Shown piece after piece: positions 27,265 to 36,032 of a stretch of 64,000 nucleotides of DNA. The position numbers and the translations under genes are program-made. Each line of letters begins with the position of its first letter. The first letter of the stretch is position 1. The notes under the pieces were generated by a model. The model did not search any database and had not been told where the DNA came from. It worked only from the letters and a program-made list of their open reading frames with translations. Source of the stretch: Aminicenans sp964648465 (GTDB lineage Bacteria > Acidobacteriota > Aminicenantia > Aminicenantales > Aminicenantaceae); NCBI GenBank assembly GCA_964648465.1, contig CAZYMU010000011.1:1-64000 (forward strand), in the 5' to 3' direction.

Positions 27265-30123
27265 ATGCCCAAAGAACAAATTCATTCAAAATTAAAATCC
27301 CTGGTGCAGAAATTTGAAGCAAACAAATACCACTATCTTTCAAGAAAATATTTGGAAGAAGAAGTAAAAATCGACTTCATTAATCCTTTCTTTGAAGTTC
27401 TAGGCTGGGATGTACGAAATACTAAAGGACTTTCTCCATATGATAGGGAAGTAGTAGTCGAAAAAGGGGAGACGATCGGGAGACCGGATTACAACTTTAG
27501 AATAGACGGCCAAACCAAATTCTTTGTTGAAGCCAAGGCTCCACATGAGCCCTTACACAAAATCAATCATGTTCTTCAAGCCAAATCCTATGCATGGAAC
27601 ACCAAGAGTGTTTTCATAGTCCTTCTGACTGACTTCGAAGAATTCCGGCTCTTCGATGCCACAATAAAGCCAGACACCAAAAATCCTGATCAGGGACTTA
27701 TCTTTGAACTTACCTATGACCAGTATCTGGATAATGTTGATAAATTGATGCTTCTCTCTAAAGAAGAGGTGGAAAAAGGCTCGCTGGATAAATTAATCCT
27801 CAAAGACCCAAAAAGCAAAAAGCTGAGAATTCCTGTCGACAAGGCATTTCTTGCAGACCTTTCTCAATGGAGAGAGGAACTTGCCAAGGATATTTATAAA
27901 CGAAATATAAAAGAACTGGAAGATAGATCGGATGAAAATAGAGTGAAAATCCAGGTAAAAATATTAAACGAAGCGGTCCAGAAAATTTTGAATAGGCTAA
28001 TTTTTATCCGGATAACCGAAGACAGAAAAATAATCGAGCCAAAGTCTTTATTGGATCAAGTTGAATGGTGGAAAGCAGGAGGCAAAAGGCGGGACTTGCA
28101 TAGAAGGCTTACAAACTGCTTTATGGGATGGAATCAGGATTTTGACGGTGAAATCTTAAAACCAGGTCCCTGTGATGTCCTGGAGATAGATTCTCAACTG
28201 CTGGCTAAGATAATTGATAGCTTGTACTTTCCTAAATGTCCTTACCTTTTTGATGTCATAGGCGTTGAACTCCTGGGTTCGATTTATGAGAGATATTTAG
28301 GAAAAACCATAAGAGTCACTCCTAAGAGAGTTAAAATAGAAGAAAGACCAGAGGTAAGAAAGGCTGGCGGGGTTTATTATACTCCGCAGTATATTGTTGA
28401 TTATATCGTTAAAAATACTGTAGGCAAAATCATCAAAGGGAAAACACCAAAAAGAATTAAAAAAATTAAAATCTTAGATCCTGCCTGCGGTTCAGGTTCC
28501 TTCCTTCTAACAGCATTTCAAACATTAATCGATTATCATCTGGACTACTACGAAAAACATCCTGAAGAATCAGGGCAGGGCACTTTGTTTCCTGATGTAA
28601 TAGTCGATTATGATGGGACAAAAAGACTCTCAATCGAGAAAAAAGCACAAATCTTAAGAAACAATATTTACGGAGTGGATATCGATCCTCAAGCTGTAGA
28701 AATTGCCATGATGAGCCTTTATCTCAAGTGCCTCGAGGGGGAAAAAGACCTGCCTCGAAAGAAGGAGCTTTTGCCTTCTTTAGCTAAAAACATAAGATGC
28801 GGAAATTCCCTGATATCTTATGATATTTTTGACCAACTTACTTTATTCGATGAAGAAGAAAAAGAGCGCATCAATCCCTTTGACTGGAGTTCCAAATCCA
28901 CCGGCTTTGGAGAAATCATGGAGAAGGGCGGATTTGATGTTGTGATTGGTAACCCGCCTTACTACACATTAGCTTTAGGAAAACAACAAAAATCTATGGA
29001 GAAGTTAGAATTAGAATATCTTAAACGATATTTTTCTTCATCTTTAGAATATAAAGGCAATACGTTTGCTTTATTTTATGAATTGGCATCTCGATTAGTA
29101 AAGCAAAAAGGATTATTTGGATTTATTGTGCCTAGGACAATTCTCTCAAATCAATATTTCTCGCTTCTGCGAAAATATCTTCTGTTCTCATATAGCATAA
29201 AAAATGTAGTATCATTGCCTTTTAAAGTCTTTGAAGATGCAGAGATTGGAGGAACGTCTATTTTAATTATAAAACGAGCATTTCCGACTAAAAAAACAAA
29301 GGTCAAAATTAGTTATTCTATTCAACCCAATATTTTTAAAGAAAAGGAAAAAATAGATCAATTTCTTTTCACAAAAATTCCGAATCTCAAATTGTACTTA
29401 GAGAAAAAAGATCTTGAATTAATCCTCAAGCTGAAAGATAAATCTAAATCTTTAGGAGAGGTTGCTCTATTTTATAACGGTATAAAAACTGGTGATAATA
29501 AAAAATTTTTAAGTAGAGAACCTCTTAATAGTAAACATAAAAAAGTCCTCAGAGGTAGAGACATAGATAGATATTCCTTATCTTTTTCTAACATATATGT
29601 TCTTTTTGACCCTGAGCAGTTATGGAGTAATTATGATGAAAAGAAATATTTTGTTCCCGAAAAAATATTAATTAGACAGACAGGGGATCGTCTTATCGCA
29701 ACTTTAGATGATAAACAGTTTCTCTGTATGGATACAATTCATATGATTTATAAGAGTAACTTTGATTTAAGATTTATTCTTGCTATTCTTAATTCAAAAT
29801 TTATGAGTTATTACTATCGTAAGATTGTACCAGAAAAAGGCAAAGTTTTTGCTGAAGTAAAAATTGTAAATCTAAAACAACTTCCTATCCGTATTATAGA
29901 CTTTGACAACCCAAAAGAAAAAGCAATGCATGACAAAATGGTCAATTTAGTGGACAATATGTTAGAGCTAAATAAAAAGAAAGCCGCTCTTCCCCCAAGT
30001 TCAAAAAGAGACAAAATCGAACGAGAAATCCAGATGACCGATGATAAAATTGATGAATTGGTTTATGAACTGTATGGGATAACAGAGGAGGAGAAGAAGA
30101 TTATTGAAGGAAGCAACAACTAA
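27265..30123 (+). CDS. Single-chain type IIG restriction-modification enzyme
   Basis: This 952-aa protein joins nuclease, methyltransferase and target recognition in one chain. The PD-(D/E)xK nuclease site is at residues 74-91 (RPDYNF to VEAK), followed by a helical connector. The adenine-N6 methyltransferase core has motif I DPACGSGSFL (405-414), motif II GVDIDPQAV (470-478) and motif IV GNPPY (562-566). A TaqI/Eco57I-like recognition domain follows, with a short coiled coil at the end (about residues 905-945). This is the MmeI/Eco57I-like arrangement, so it should methylate and cut on one side of a short asymmetric site. All catalytic motifs look intact. No separate hsdS or methylase gene is near. 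It forms the left edge of the defence island. Confidence 0.9.
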   Translation: MPKEQIHSKLKSLVQKFEANKYHYLSRKYLEEEVKIDFINPFFEVLGWDVRNTKGLSPYDREVVVEKGETIGRPDYNFRIDGQTKFFVEAKAPHEPLHKINHVLQAKSYAWNTKSVFIVLLTDFEEFRLFDATIKPDTKNPDQGLIFELTYDQYLDNVDKLMLLSKEEVEKGSLDKLILKDPKSKKLRIPVDKAFLADLSQWREELAKDIYKRNIKELEDRSDENRVKIQVKILNEAVQKILNRLIFIRITEDRKIIEPKSLLDQVEWWKAGGKRRDLHRRLTNCFMGWNQDFDGEILKPGPCDVLEIDSQLLAKIIDSLYFPKCPYLFDVIGVELLGSIYERYLGKTIRVTPKRVKIEERPEVRKAGGVYYTPQYIVDYIVKNTVGKIIKGKTPKRIKKIKILDPACGSGSFLLTAFQTLIDYHLDYYEKHPEESGQGTLFPDVIVDYDGTKRLSIEKKAQILRNNIYGVDIDPQAVEIAMMSLYLKCLEGEKDLPRKKELLPSLAKNIRCGNSLISYDIFDQLTLFDEEEKERINPFDWSSKSTGFGEIMEKGGFDVVIGNPPYYTLALGKQQKSMEKLELEYLKRYFSSSLEYKGNTFALFYELASRLVKQKGLFGFIVPRTILSNQYFSLLRKYLLFSYSIKNVVSLPFKVFEDAEIGGTSILIIKRAFPTKKTKVKISYSIQPNIFKEKEKIDQFLFTKIPNLKLYLEKKDLELILKLKDKSKSLGEVALFYNGIKTGDNKKFLSREPLNSKHKKVLRGRDIDRYSLSFSNIYVLFDPEQLWSNYDEKKYFVPEKILIRQTGDRLIATLDDKQFLCMDTIHMIYKSNFDLRFILAILNSKFMSYYYRKIVPEKGKVFAEVKIVNLKQLPIRIIDFDNPKEKAMHDKMVNLVDNMLELNKKKAALPPSSKRDKIEREIQMTDDKIDELVYELYGITEEEKKIIEGSNN

Positions 30124-30188
30124 ATTTTAATATATACATTTCTCTTTTAACTAAATGAAATACGAAAAAATAAAAATCTATATAGATA

Positions 30189-30700
30189 CCCACGGCTAGA
30201 GCCGTGGTACTTATCAAAACTCAAGCTTAGCTTGACATAAATCCTGGTGCTCTTGCCATTTTACCTATTTTAGTATCTTCTTCTCATCTATCCCAACTAT
30301 CGAAACAAAATATCCAGGCGACCACACTATGTTTTCCTTCCAATAAACTTTCGATATCCAAGAAAACTTTTTCCTTAATCGGCTTGCAGTCATCCCCTTT
30401 AGCCTGCCTATCACATCACTTACTGCATATTTTGGCGGAATTATCATAACCATATCAATATGATCTCTCTCTATGCTGTACTCCACTATCTCACACCCAG
30501 GCATGCTCTCCGTAACTTTCGGAAAAAGTCTTCTCAAATATCCCTGCACCCCAGGATTTAGGATACGGCGGCGATATTTCGGTATCCATACAATATGATA
30601 CTCCGTACGATATGCACTGTGCCCTGATAACCTAATCTCCACTTCCCTATCATAGCATTGTAAAAGTCCTTGCCTTTTACACCTGGCTAAAGCCCAGCTG
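30189..30700 (-). mobile_element. IS200/IS605-type insertion sequence, degenerate
   Basis: The element has one transposase frame and no DR-type inverted ends, only subterminal hairpins as is usual for this family. The right end is CCACGGCT-AG-AGCCGTGG (30190-30207, a perfect 8-bp stem). The left end is the weaker hairpin CTGGCTAAAGCCCAG at 30683-30697. It lies directly against an IS3-family transposase fragment that starts at 30701. No tnpB accompanies it. Confidence 0.75.
30214..30642 (-). pseudogene. tnpA: IS200-type Y1 transposase with inactivating changes
   Basis: The reading frame from ATG 30642 matches IS200/IS605 TnpA: YHIVWIPKYRR, IIPPKYAVSDVIGRLKG, WSPGYFVSIVG. A TAG at 30265-30267 cuts it at 125 aa. 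Beyond it the frame continues VKWQEHQDLCQAKLEF to TGA at 30214, the usual family tail, so the TAG is a nonsense mutation of a former Tyr codon. The metal-binding HUH motif reads H-I-D (RDHIDMVM) where HVH is expected. The nucleophile Tyr in SPGYFVS is kept. Both lesions point to an inactive enzyme. Confidence 0.8.
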
Positions 30701-31144
30701 ATGCCGATAATCGATCATAGCAGCAAACTGGTTACCGGACATGCTTTAGGTGAAAGTGCAGATACGGATCTGGCCTTACAAGCCTGGAAACAAACGAAAA
30801 CAACACTGAAAAGACTAGGCCGGAGAATCGAAGATATTATCATTCACCATGATCAAGATGGAGTCTATAAAAGTTACAGATGGCTTCGTGAAGTTGTAGT
30901 GAACTGTAAAGCCCGTATTTCTTATTCTGAGGATGGAGCCAAAGGAAATGTTCATATGGAATCTTTTAATGGCAGGTTTAAAGTTGAAAACCGTTTGATT
31001 TTCTGGGAACTGGATGATATTACAGAATTGAAAAAGGTTGTAGATAAGAGGATACGGTATTATAATTTTGTTCGCAGACATTCGACGCTTGGAAACAAAT
31101 CGCCGATAAAATATTTAAAAGAGAAGGGCAAATTATCCCTCTGA
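30701..31144 (+). pseudogene. IS3-family transposase OrfB, 5'-truncated
   Basis: The frame is the C-terminal part of a rve/DDE integrase core: IIDHSSKLVTGHALGES, IIIHHDQDGVY (second Asp region), MESFNGRFKVENR (catalytic Glu region) and the tail YNFVRRHSTLGNKSPIKYL. The N-terminal part and OrfA are absent; the IS200 element abuts exactly where they should be. No ribosome site precedes 30701. The probable IS3 right end is near 31190, where GGTTCGAAAAATGGGGGTCA appears. Confidence 0.85.
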
Positions 31145-31407
31145 GTTGTTAGCGAAAATTAGCCTCAAAACTGGTTCGAAAAATGGGGGTCATATCCAAA
31201 AAGATGAAAGAAATAATGTTATTTTTGAGTACTTTTTAAGTTTGTTCATCTTATTATCTCCGTGTTATTTTAATTTATCGTCTAATAGGCTTCGCCTTTC
31301 ACCATGAACCTGAATTTCCTTAACTTGACAATCCATGTCAACTTTAATGTTGGTCATTCCAGCTTATTTAAACTGTGATTTTTCTATTATTTTCCGCGAT
31401 TCTAATT
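31145..31407. other. Intergenic, IS3 right end and decayed sequence
   Basis: The first 45 bp are the likely IS3 right end. The rest (31190-31407) is AT-rich, with no open frame of note and a small self-complementary stretch at 31334-31348 (TTGACAATCCATGTCAA). I see no promoter or RNA gene in it. Confidence 0.5.
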
Positions 31408-34400
31408 TTATCTTATTTCATATTGAGGAAGAGGCATTAATCCAGCTGTAACATGGAAATTATAAATAAGATGTTTTCCTATAGATGATAAATATTTTTT
31501 TGATGAGTTTCTTATCTCCTCAGCTTTTTCCAAATAAGAAATATTCGCTATTTCAGTTAGAGTATCTACAACCTGAATCAATGGATTGAAGTTGTAATCA
31601 TCGTAAAGCGGTTCTAATATTTCAAACATTTTACTTATTATTTTTTCTTTATTATACAATTTCTTTGCGAGTTTACATGCATGACGTATAAAATGATATT
31701 CTTTAGATTCTAATAAATTTAAAATTAAATCTTCCAATTTCTTAGAAAGAAATAATTCTGACAAAATATCCCCTGCGGTGAAAGCTATCCACCATCTATT
31801 TTCATCTATTTTCAATAATCCCTCTATTTCCTCTATATATTTAAGACTTCCAATTTTTTTTATGGTCTCTCCAATAATAGTTTCAAACCTCCTTTTAGGA
31901 AATTCTTTTAATATTTTTATTAAATATTCAATAGATTCCTCCGCTTTCAATTCTCCTAAAGCAAAAATCAATTGATTTATTGTATGTTCTAGTTTATGAA
32001 TCTTTGATTTTTCCTCATTTTTGTCCCTTAAATCCCATAAGTTGCTGTATGATTCTTTTAGAAAATCTAAAATTGGCTTTCTGGCTCCGTCTATTCCCAA
32101 TTTTCCGCATGTGATTGCAGCCATTTCTCTTCTGCGGAAAGAACCAGTTGACAAATCGTCAAGTATTAATTCAACTACATCTTTTTCCAAGTCATTTATG
32201 TTCGATTTCATTATTACACTATATGCTGCCCACATTATACCTTCATCTTCGCTACTTATTAGATCAATTGCCTCTGGCAATGCATCATAGGATGTAGTTC
32301 TATCTAGTAACAACAATGATCTCCATTGAAGATTTTTTTTATTAGATTGTAACATTTCCAATAATTGATTTAAGTAGTCATCTAAGTTTTTCATTTTTTC
32401 AAGAGCATGTTGAGCCAAATATGACAGACGGTAATTCTCATCATCACAATTATGATTGAGATATTTAATTAGAAGAGGGATAAACAGACGTAATTTCAGC
32501 TCACCAATGATAGAGACTATATTTTCAAGCCACTCATCTTCTGTAGAATTGGACTCTAGTATTATCTTAATTTCATTTTCAATAACTTTTTTATCTATCG
32601 AATAAATACTATAAGAAGCATAAGTGAATATATAATCATTTCTCTTTTCATAAGACTTATGGAGAAGCTCAAGAAGATCAGGAAGAGATTTATCAATTTT
32701 TAAGTAACCAATAAGATAAAGAATACTCCAAGGTGGAAACTCTCCTTTTTCTAAAGAATTTTTAAGATCTTTTATAAGTTTGTCCTCTACAACAGAAGTT
32801 TTCATCGATGCTACACAAGAAGTATAGATTTTACGAACTAGTTGCGGACTTTCCTTCTTACTTAAAGCAATCAATGGATCTATAGCTTCATTGATTTGGA
32901 ATGTTGCAGCTGTTTTTGCTGCCACCATTAAGATTCCCCTTTGATCAAAATCTCTATCATTGAGCTCATTAAGAATTTTAACAATAATTTGAATAGCTTT
33001 AGGAGTTCCGATCCTTCCAAGCGCTCGTACTGCCTGCATGCATGAAATCTCATCATTTTTCCAGTTATCGCAGATATTTTTTAATTTTAATATAAGAATT
33101 GGTTCTAAATCGTCTAATTGAGAGTTAGAAGCGTATTTCCATAAATCGGCAGCCATAAAAATATTTTCATCAATTAATTTTTTTATGATATTCCTTGCTT
33201 TACTTACCTCCAATATTCCAATTGCGTTATAAACAACTTGAAGCCACTTTGTATTTAGTAAATGATCCTCAAATTCCATAATATTTGAGCGATCTCTCCT
33301 ACAGAGTTCTTCTGATGCTAAATACTCTTGCAAAAGTTGATGATAGAATTCCCAAAATTCATTTTTTTCTCGTAATATACCCGTAGTCAATAGTATTTTC
33401 TGAAATTCTGATAATTTTGTTTTTTCAAGTACACTAAAAGTTTTATAGCTTTGCTCTAATAATTCTTCTGCAACATTAGAATTGATTTTTCCAAAATCAT
33501 CATTTTCTATGGCTAAATATGCTATAAATGAAAAAATCTTAAAAATAATATTTTTAAGTTCTTTTCTATCAACTTTTTGAAGCTCCCATTCAAGCATTCC
33601 AGAGACAAATTCTTTCAAGAGCATGCCAATATTTGAAATATTCTTACTATCTCCCCTTTTGTAAACAGCAGCTGTTATGGATAAAAGTAAAGGATTTCTC
33701 ACCAAATCAAGCAATTCATAAAACTTTAAATCTTCAAAACATTTTTCACCATTTTTTTTAAGGATCTTATTTAGATAATCCTTAATACTCACATCATCTA
33801 ACTTCATTATTTCAACTACTGGGAGATCGAATATATCTGAGTAAGAATAATATTCGTCGCTTCGTGCACTTACAATGATTTGACTTTCTCTAAACCTCTC
33901 TTCTTTTATTAAATCTTGAATATCGCCTATAATATTTTCTCTCTCTATTTTAGATGTCTCGTTTAATCCATCGATCATAATCAATAATTTTCCTGAAATA
34001 AGAAGTTGATAATATTTATCAGGACTTATTGATAGAAGATCACAAATATAGCTTTCAAGATCTTCTATATCTCTATTCTTAGAAAAAATATTAACTGCTA
34101 CAAGAACAGGAAGTCTAGCTCTTTCTCCATCTGTTAAAATTTTTATTGCATTATCGTATGCAAATCTCTCAAGTGAAGTGGTCTTTCCAGCACCTGAATC
34201 ACCTAGAACAACTAATCGATTATGCTCTTTAAAGAAATCTAAAAGATTCTTTTGTTCTGAAATCGGATCCTTATGATATTCTTTTTTTGTAATATCTCTC
34301 CATCCCCTTTTGTAACTTGGCTTTTCCGGAGTTTGGATTTTTCCTTTTTGAGGAATAAATATTTCTTCTAATGGCTTAATTTCTTCTACGATTTTTTCTA

Positions 34401-34941
34401 AATATGATCCAAAGTATTTAAGATATAAATCTTTATGAGTTTTTTTAAAATATTTTAAAACTTTTTTCTTGAGTACTTGAAACGACAAGTATTTTTTTAA
34501 TGAGGAAAATTTTTTACTTCCTATATATATTTCGCGCAATTTCAAACTTAATATCTTCTCTTCCTGATCCCAATTATGTAAATAAGTCTCCTTCCCATTA
34601 CTAGTCAAACAATAAGCGACAGGATTAATACCTGTAGGATATTGTTTATTCAACACATGCGCATAAAGTTGGGTTTCATTAATAAATTCGGCTGTTATTT
34701 TTTCTTTTGGGCTCTTTGCCTCTATTATTAATATTGGAATCCCATGAACTACAATTATATAGTCAGGCTTGTATTTCTTTCTTTTCTTCCCTTTTCTAAT
34801 ATAATAGGATTTTATCTCATCCTTAGTTCTAATAAATTCCTTTTTTATTCCTAATAAATTTAGAAGCTGAATAATAAAAAATTGTTCCACATCACTTTCA
34901 TTTTTTAAATTCTCAATATCACAAAAACTATTTTTATCCAT
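31408..34941 (-). CDS. Nuclease-NACHT-HEAT protein, candidate NLR-like defence sensor
   Basis: This 1177-aa protein has three parts. Residues 1-140 resemble the N-terminal nuclease domain of type I restriction subunits (HSDR_N), with PD at 59-60 and EAK at 74-76 of a PD-(D/E)xK site. Residues about 240-560 are a NACHT-type STAND ATPase: Walker A GDSGAGKT at 247-254, Walker B LLIMIDGLNE at 319-328, and a later NPLLLSI winged-helix motif. From about 650 to 1150 are repeated helical pairs with HEAT character (VRALGRIGTPKAIQII, IIGELKLRLFIPLLIKYL). Known bacterial NACHT proteins sense phage and trigger an effector; here the effector would be DNA cleavage. It is a single gene between IS remnants, with AT-rich composition and a poor ribosome site. 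All key residues are intact. Confidence 0.85.
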   Translation of the reverse strand: MDKNSFCDIENLKNESDVEQFFIIQLLNLLGIKKEFIRTKDEIKSYYIRKGKKRKKYKPDYIIVVHGIPILIIEAKSPKEKITAEFINETQLYAHVLNKQYPTGINPVAYCLTSNGKETYLHNWDQEEKILSLKLREIYIGSKKFSSLKKYLSFQVLKKKVLKYFKKTHKDLYLKYFGSYLEKIVEEIKPLEEIFIPQKGKIQTPEKPSYKRGWRDITKKEYHKDPISEQKNLLDFFKEHNRLVVLGDSGAGKTTSLERFAYDNAIKILTDGERARLPVLVAVNIFSKNRDIEDLESYICDLLSISPDKYYQLLISGKLLIMIDGLNETSKIERENIIGDIQDLIKEERFRESQIIVSARSDEYYSYSDIFDLPVVEIMKLDDVSIKDYLNKILKKNGEKCFEDLKFYELLDLVRNPLLLSITAAVYKRGDSKNISNIGMLLKEFVSGMLEWELQKVDRKELKNIIFKIFSFIAYLAIENDDFGKINSNVAEELLEQSYKTFSVLEKTKLSEFQKILLTTGILREKNEFWEFYHQLLQEYLASEELCRRDRSNIMEFEDHLLNTKWLQVVYNAIGILEVSKARNIIKKLIDENIFMAADLWKYASNSQLDDLEPILILKLKNICDNWKNDEISCMQAVRALGRIGTPKAIQIIVKILNELNDRDFDQRGILMVAAKTAATFQINEAIDPLIALSKKESPQLVRKIYTSCVASMKTSVVEDKLIKDLKNSLEKGEFPPWSILYLIGYLKIDKSLPDLLELLHKSYEKRNDYIFTYASYSIYSIDKKVIENEIKIILESNSTEDEWLENIVSIIGELKLRLFIPLLIKYLNHNCDDENYRLSYLAQHALEKMKNLDDYLNQLLEMLQSNKKNLQWRSLLLLDRTTSYDALPEAIDLISSEDEGIMWAAYSVIMKSNINDLEKDVVELILDDLSTGSFRRREMAAITCGKLGIDGARKPILDFLKESYSNLWDLRDKNEEKSKIHKLEHTINQLIFALGELKAEESIEYLIKILKEFPKRRFETIIGETIKKIGSLKYIEEIEGLLKIDENRWWIAFTAGDILSELFLSKKLEDLILNLLESKEYHFIRHACKLAKKLYNKEKIISKMFEILEPLYDDYNFNPLIQVVDTLTEIANISYLEKAEEIRNSSKKYLSSIGKHLIYNFHVTAGLMPLPQYEIR

Positions 34942-34967
34942 CTTATGAATTTAATATTACTCTTTTT

Positions 34968-35215
34968 GGCTCTTCTCCCATTTGTGTGGGTAGAACAAAT
35001 TGATTTAAGAGCAAATGATATATAAAATTACCTCTAGAAGCAACCAAAAAAATTCATTTCTGGAGGTAGATATGAAAGATACTTCTTTTTTCCAGAGGAT
35101 TCTTCATTTAGGAGATTCCTGGAAAGTGACATCAATGGAGTGCGATGATGAAACAAAGACCATACGCATCAGGGTGGAATTTGTTAGAGGTTTGAAGTTT
35201 CCATATCAAATCTGT
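34968..35215 (+). mobile_element. ISL3-family left end, truncated
   Basis: GGCTCTTCTCCCATTTGTGT at 34968 matches the start expected for ISL3 inverted repeats (GGCTCTT...), and a transposase start follows at 35072. The element is cut off at 35215 by repeat R1, so no right end remains. The left end lies only 26 bp upstream of the divergent NACHT gene start. Confidence 0.65.
35072..35215 (+). pseudogene. ISL3-family transposase, N-terminal fragment
   Basis: Starting at ATG 35072, with TGGAGG 6 nt upstream, the frame reads MKDTSFFQRILHLGDSWKVT and ECDDETKTIRIRVEF, the usual ISL3 transposase opening before the zinc-binding cysteines. After about 48 residues it enters repeat R1 (35216) and the homology ends, although the frame stays open to 35380. 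The CxxC zinc motif and the DDE domain are gone. Confidence 0.65.
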
Positions 35216-35432
35216 GTAAATTTGAAGCTTGGCTGCACTAACTTTTTGAATTCACAAAAGATGATCTCAAAATTCCCCTCATTCTTGGTCTTAGATCAGC
35301 AATTTTACAGCCAAAAACGCCGCTCTAAGAATAAGAATTCCTATGTTAACTATAAATTCATACGATCAGCATACATCTAAAATCCGAGGAACCAGATAGA
35401 AAGGAACGGAGGTTAATTTATATATATTCCCC
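35216..35432. repeat. Dispersed repeat R1, copy A
   Basis: This copy spans about 217 nt from GTAAATTTGAAGCTTGGCTG to a TATATATTCCCC end. It is nearly identical to copy C (39445-39660), and its last 50 nt correspond to the 3' coding end of the DUF4143 ATPase gene at 39594. It truncates the ISL3 transposase. Directly after it, 35434-35473 repeats a stretch from inside that ATPase gene (39935-39974), so this is a rearranged relic of such a gene. Confidence 0.85.
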
Positions 35433-35458
35433 CGGTAAAAATCATCCAGATCTTTAAG

Positions 35459-35609
35459 ATTAATAAATTCCTCACTGATTTGGACAACGGGAATATTATT
35501 CAAGATACTTGAGTCTTTATGATGGTGTTTGTCAAAGGGAAAAAATAAGTAATGTGTCCCCCGAATTTAAAAGATTGAATTCTTAAAGCATTTATCTTAT
35601 ATTTCTTAT
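35459..35609. repeat. Dispersed repeat R3, copy 1 (151 nt)
   Basis: It matches 41148-41298 over exactly 151 nt with about 90% identity by eye. Its first third (GTGATTTGGACAAC... to AGATACTTGAG) also matches the 3' coding end of the ATPase gene at 42855 (near 42930-42970). Its last part, AATGTGTCCCCCGAATTTAA and beyond, has the look of an insertion-sequence end. It ends about 30 nt before the integrase remnant. Confidence 0.8.
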
Positions 35610-35637
35610 AAGAAGAAAATTAAATATTATGGTCCCT

Positions 35638-35918
35638 ATGAATCCTTCCGTTAATAGAAATAGTGAAAAACTATTTGAGGATTTAAGGAGGGAAATGCTA
35701 TCAAGGAAATACAGCCCAAAGACAATCAAAACCTACATTCATTACAATAAAGATTTTATTAATCTTACTCGAAGGGAACCGATCTCAGATATATACAGGA
35801 GCTATTAGGACACAAGAGCAGTAAAACCACAGAAATCCATATACATGTGAGTAATAGGGATTTAAAGAAGATAAAAAGTCCATTAGACAATATAAAAGTA
35901 GTTAAGGGGAATTTATGA
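35638..35918 (+). pseudogene. Tyrosine recombinase remnant (possible integron integrase)
   Basis: The first frame (ATG 35638 to TAG 35808) gives the N-terminal SAM-like domain, SRKYSPKTIKTYIHYNKDF. A second, overlapping frame gives the C-terminal end: QELLGHKSSKTTEIHIHVSN then LKKIKSPLDNI, ending TGA 35918. The central catalytic region (Arg, Lys, HxxR) is deleted. The nucleophile Tyr, expected in EIYTHVS, is His here (EIHIHVS). The SPLDxI tail is common in integron integrases but also in other Xer-like recombinases; the diagnostic IntI insert lies in the lost part. It is certainly inactive. Confidence 0.8.
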
Positions 35919-35974
35919 AGAAAAAATTTATTCTATGATAAGGATGCATATGCAATACTGTCGGATATAAACAA

Positions 35975-35981
35975 GTTAGGC
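35975..35981 (+). other. attI-like GTTAGGC recombination point (candidate)
   Basis: GTTAGGC fits the GTTRRRY core at which integron integrases cut. It lies 56 nt after the recombinase remnant and 51 nt before the GHKL gene, and is identical to the last 7 nt of the attC-like site at 38552-38558. Cassette 1 would then run from 35976 to 38552. A 7-nt match alone is weak; the arrangement is what supports it. Confidence 0.4.
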
Positions 35982-36032
35982 AACATTTTAAAAGATAGAT
36001 GTTTAAACAACAAAAGTTAGGAGGTCAGTGCT

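Noticed and set aside
27265..30123. Part of a BREX, DISARM or type I system
   Set aside because: No pglZ, brxC, drmA/B, hsdR or hsdS neighbours; the protein already contains nuclease and recognition domains.
35015..35380. 121-aa open frame as an intact gene
   Set aside because: Its first part is an ISL3 leader and transposase start, and its last third is repeat R1 sequence. The joined frame is accidental; only 35072-35215 has homology.
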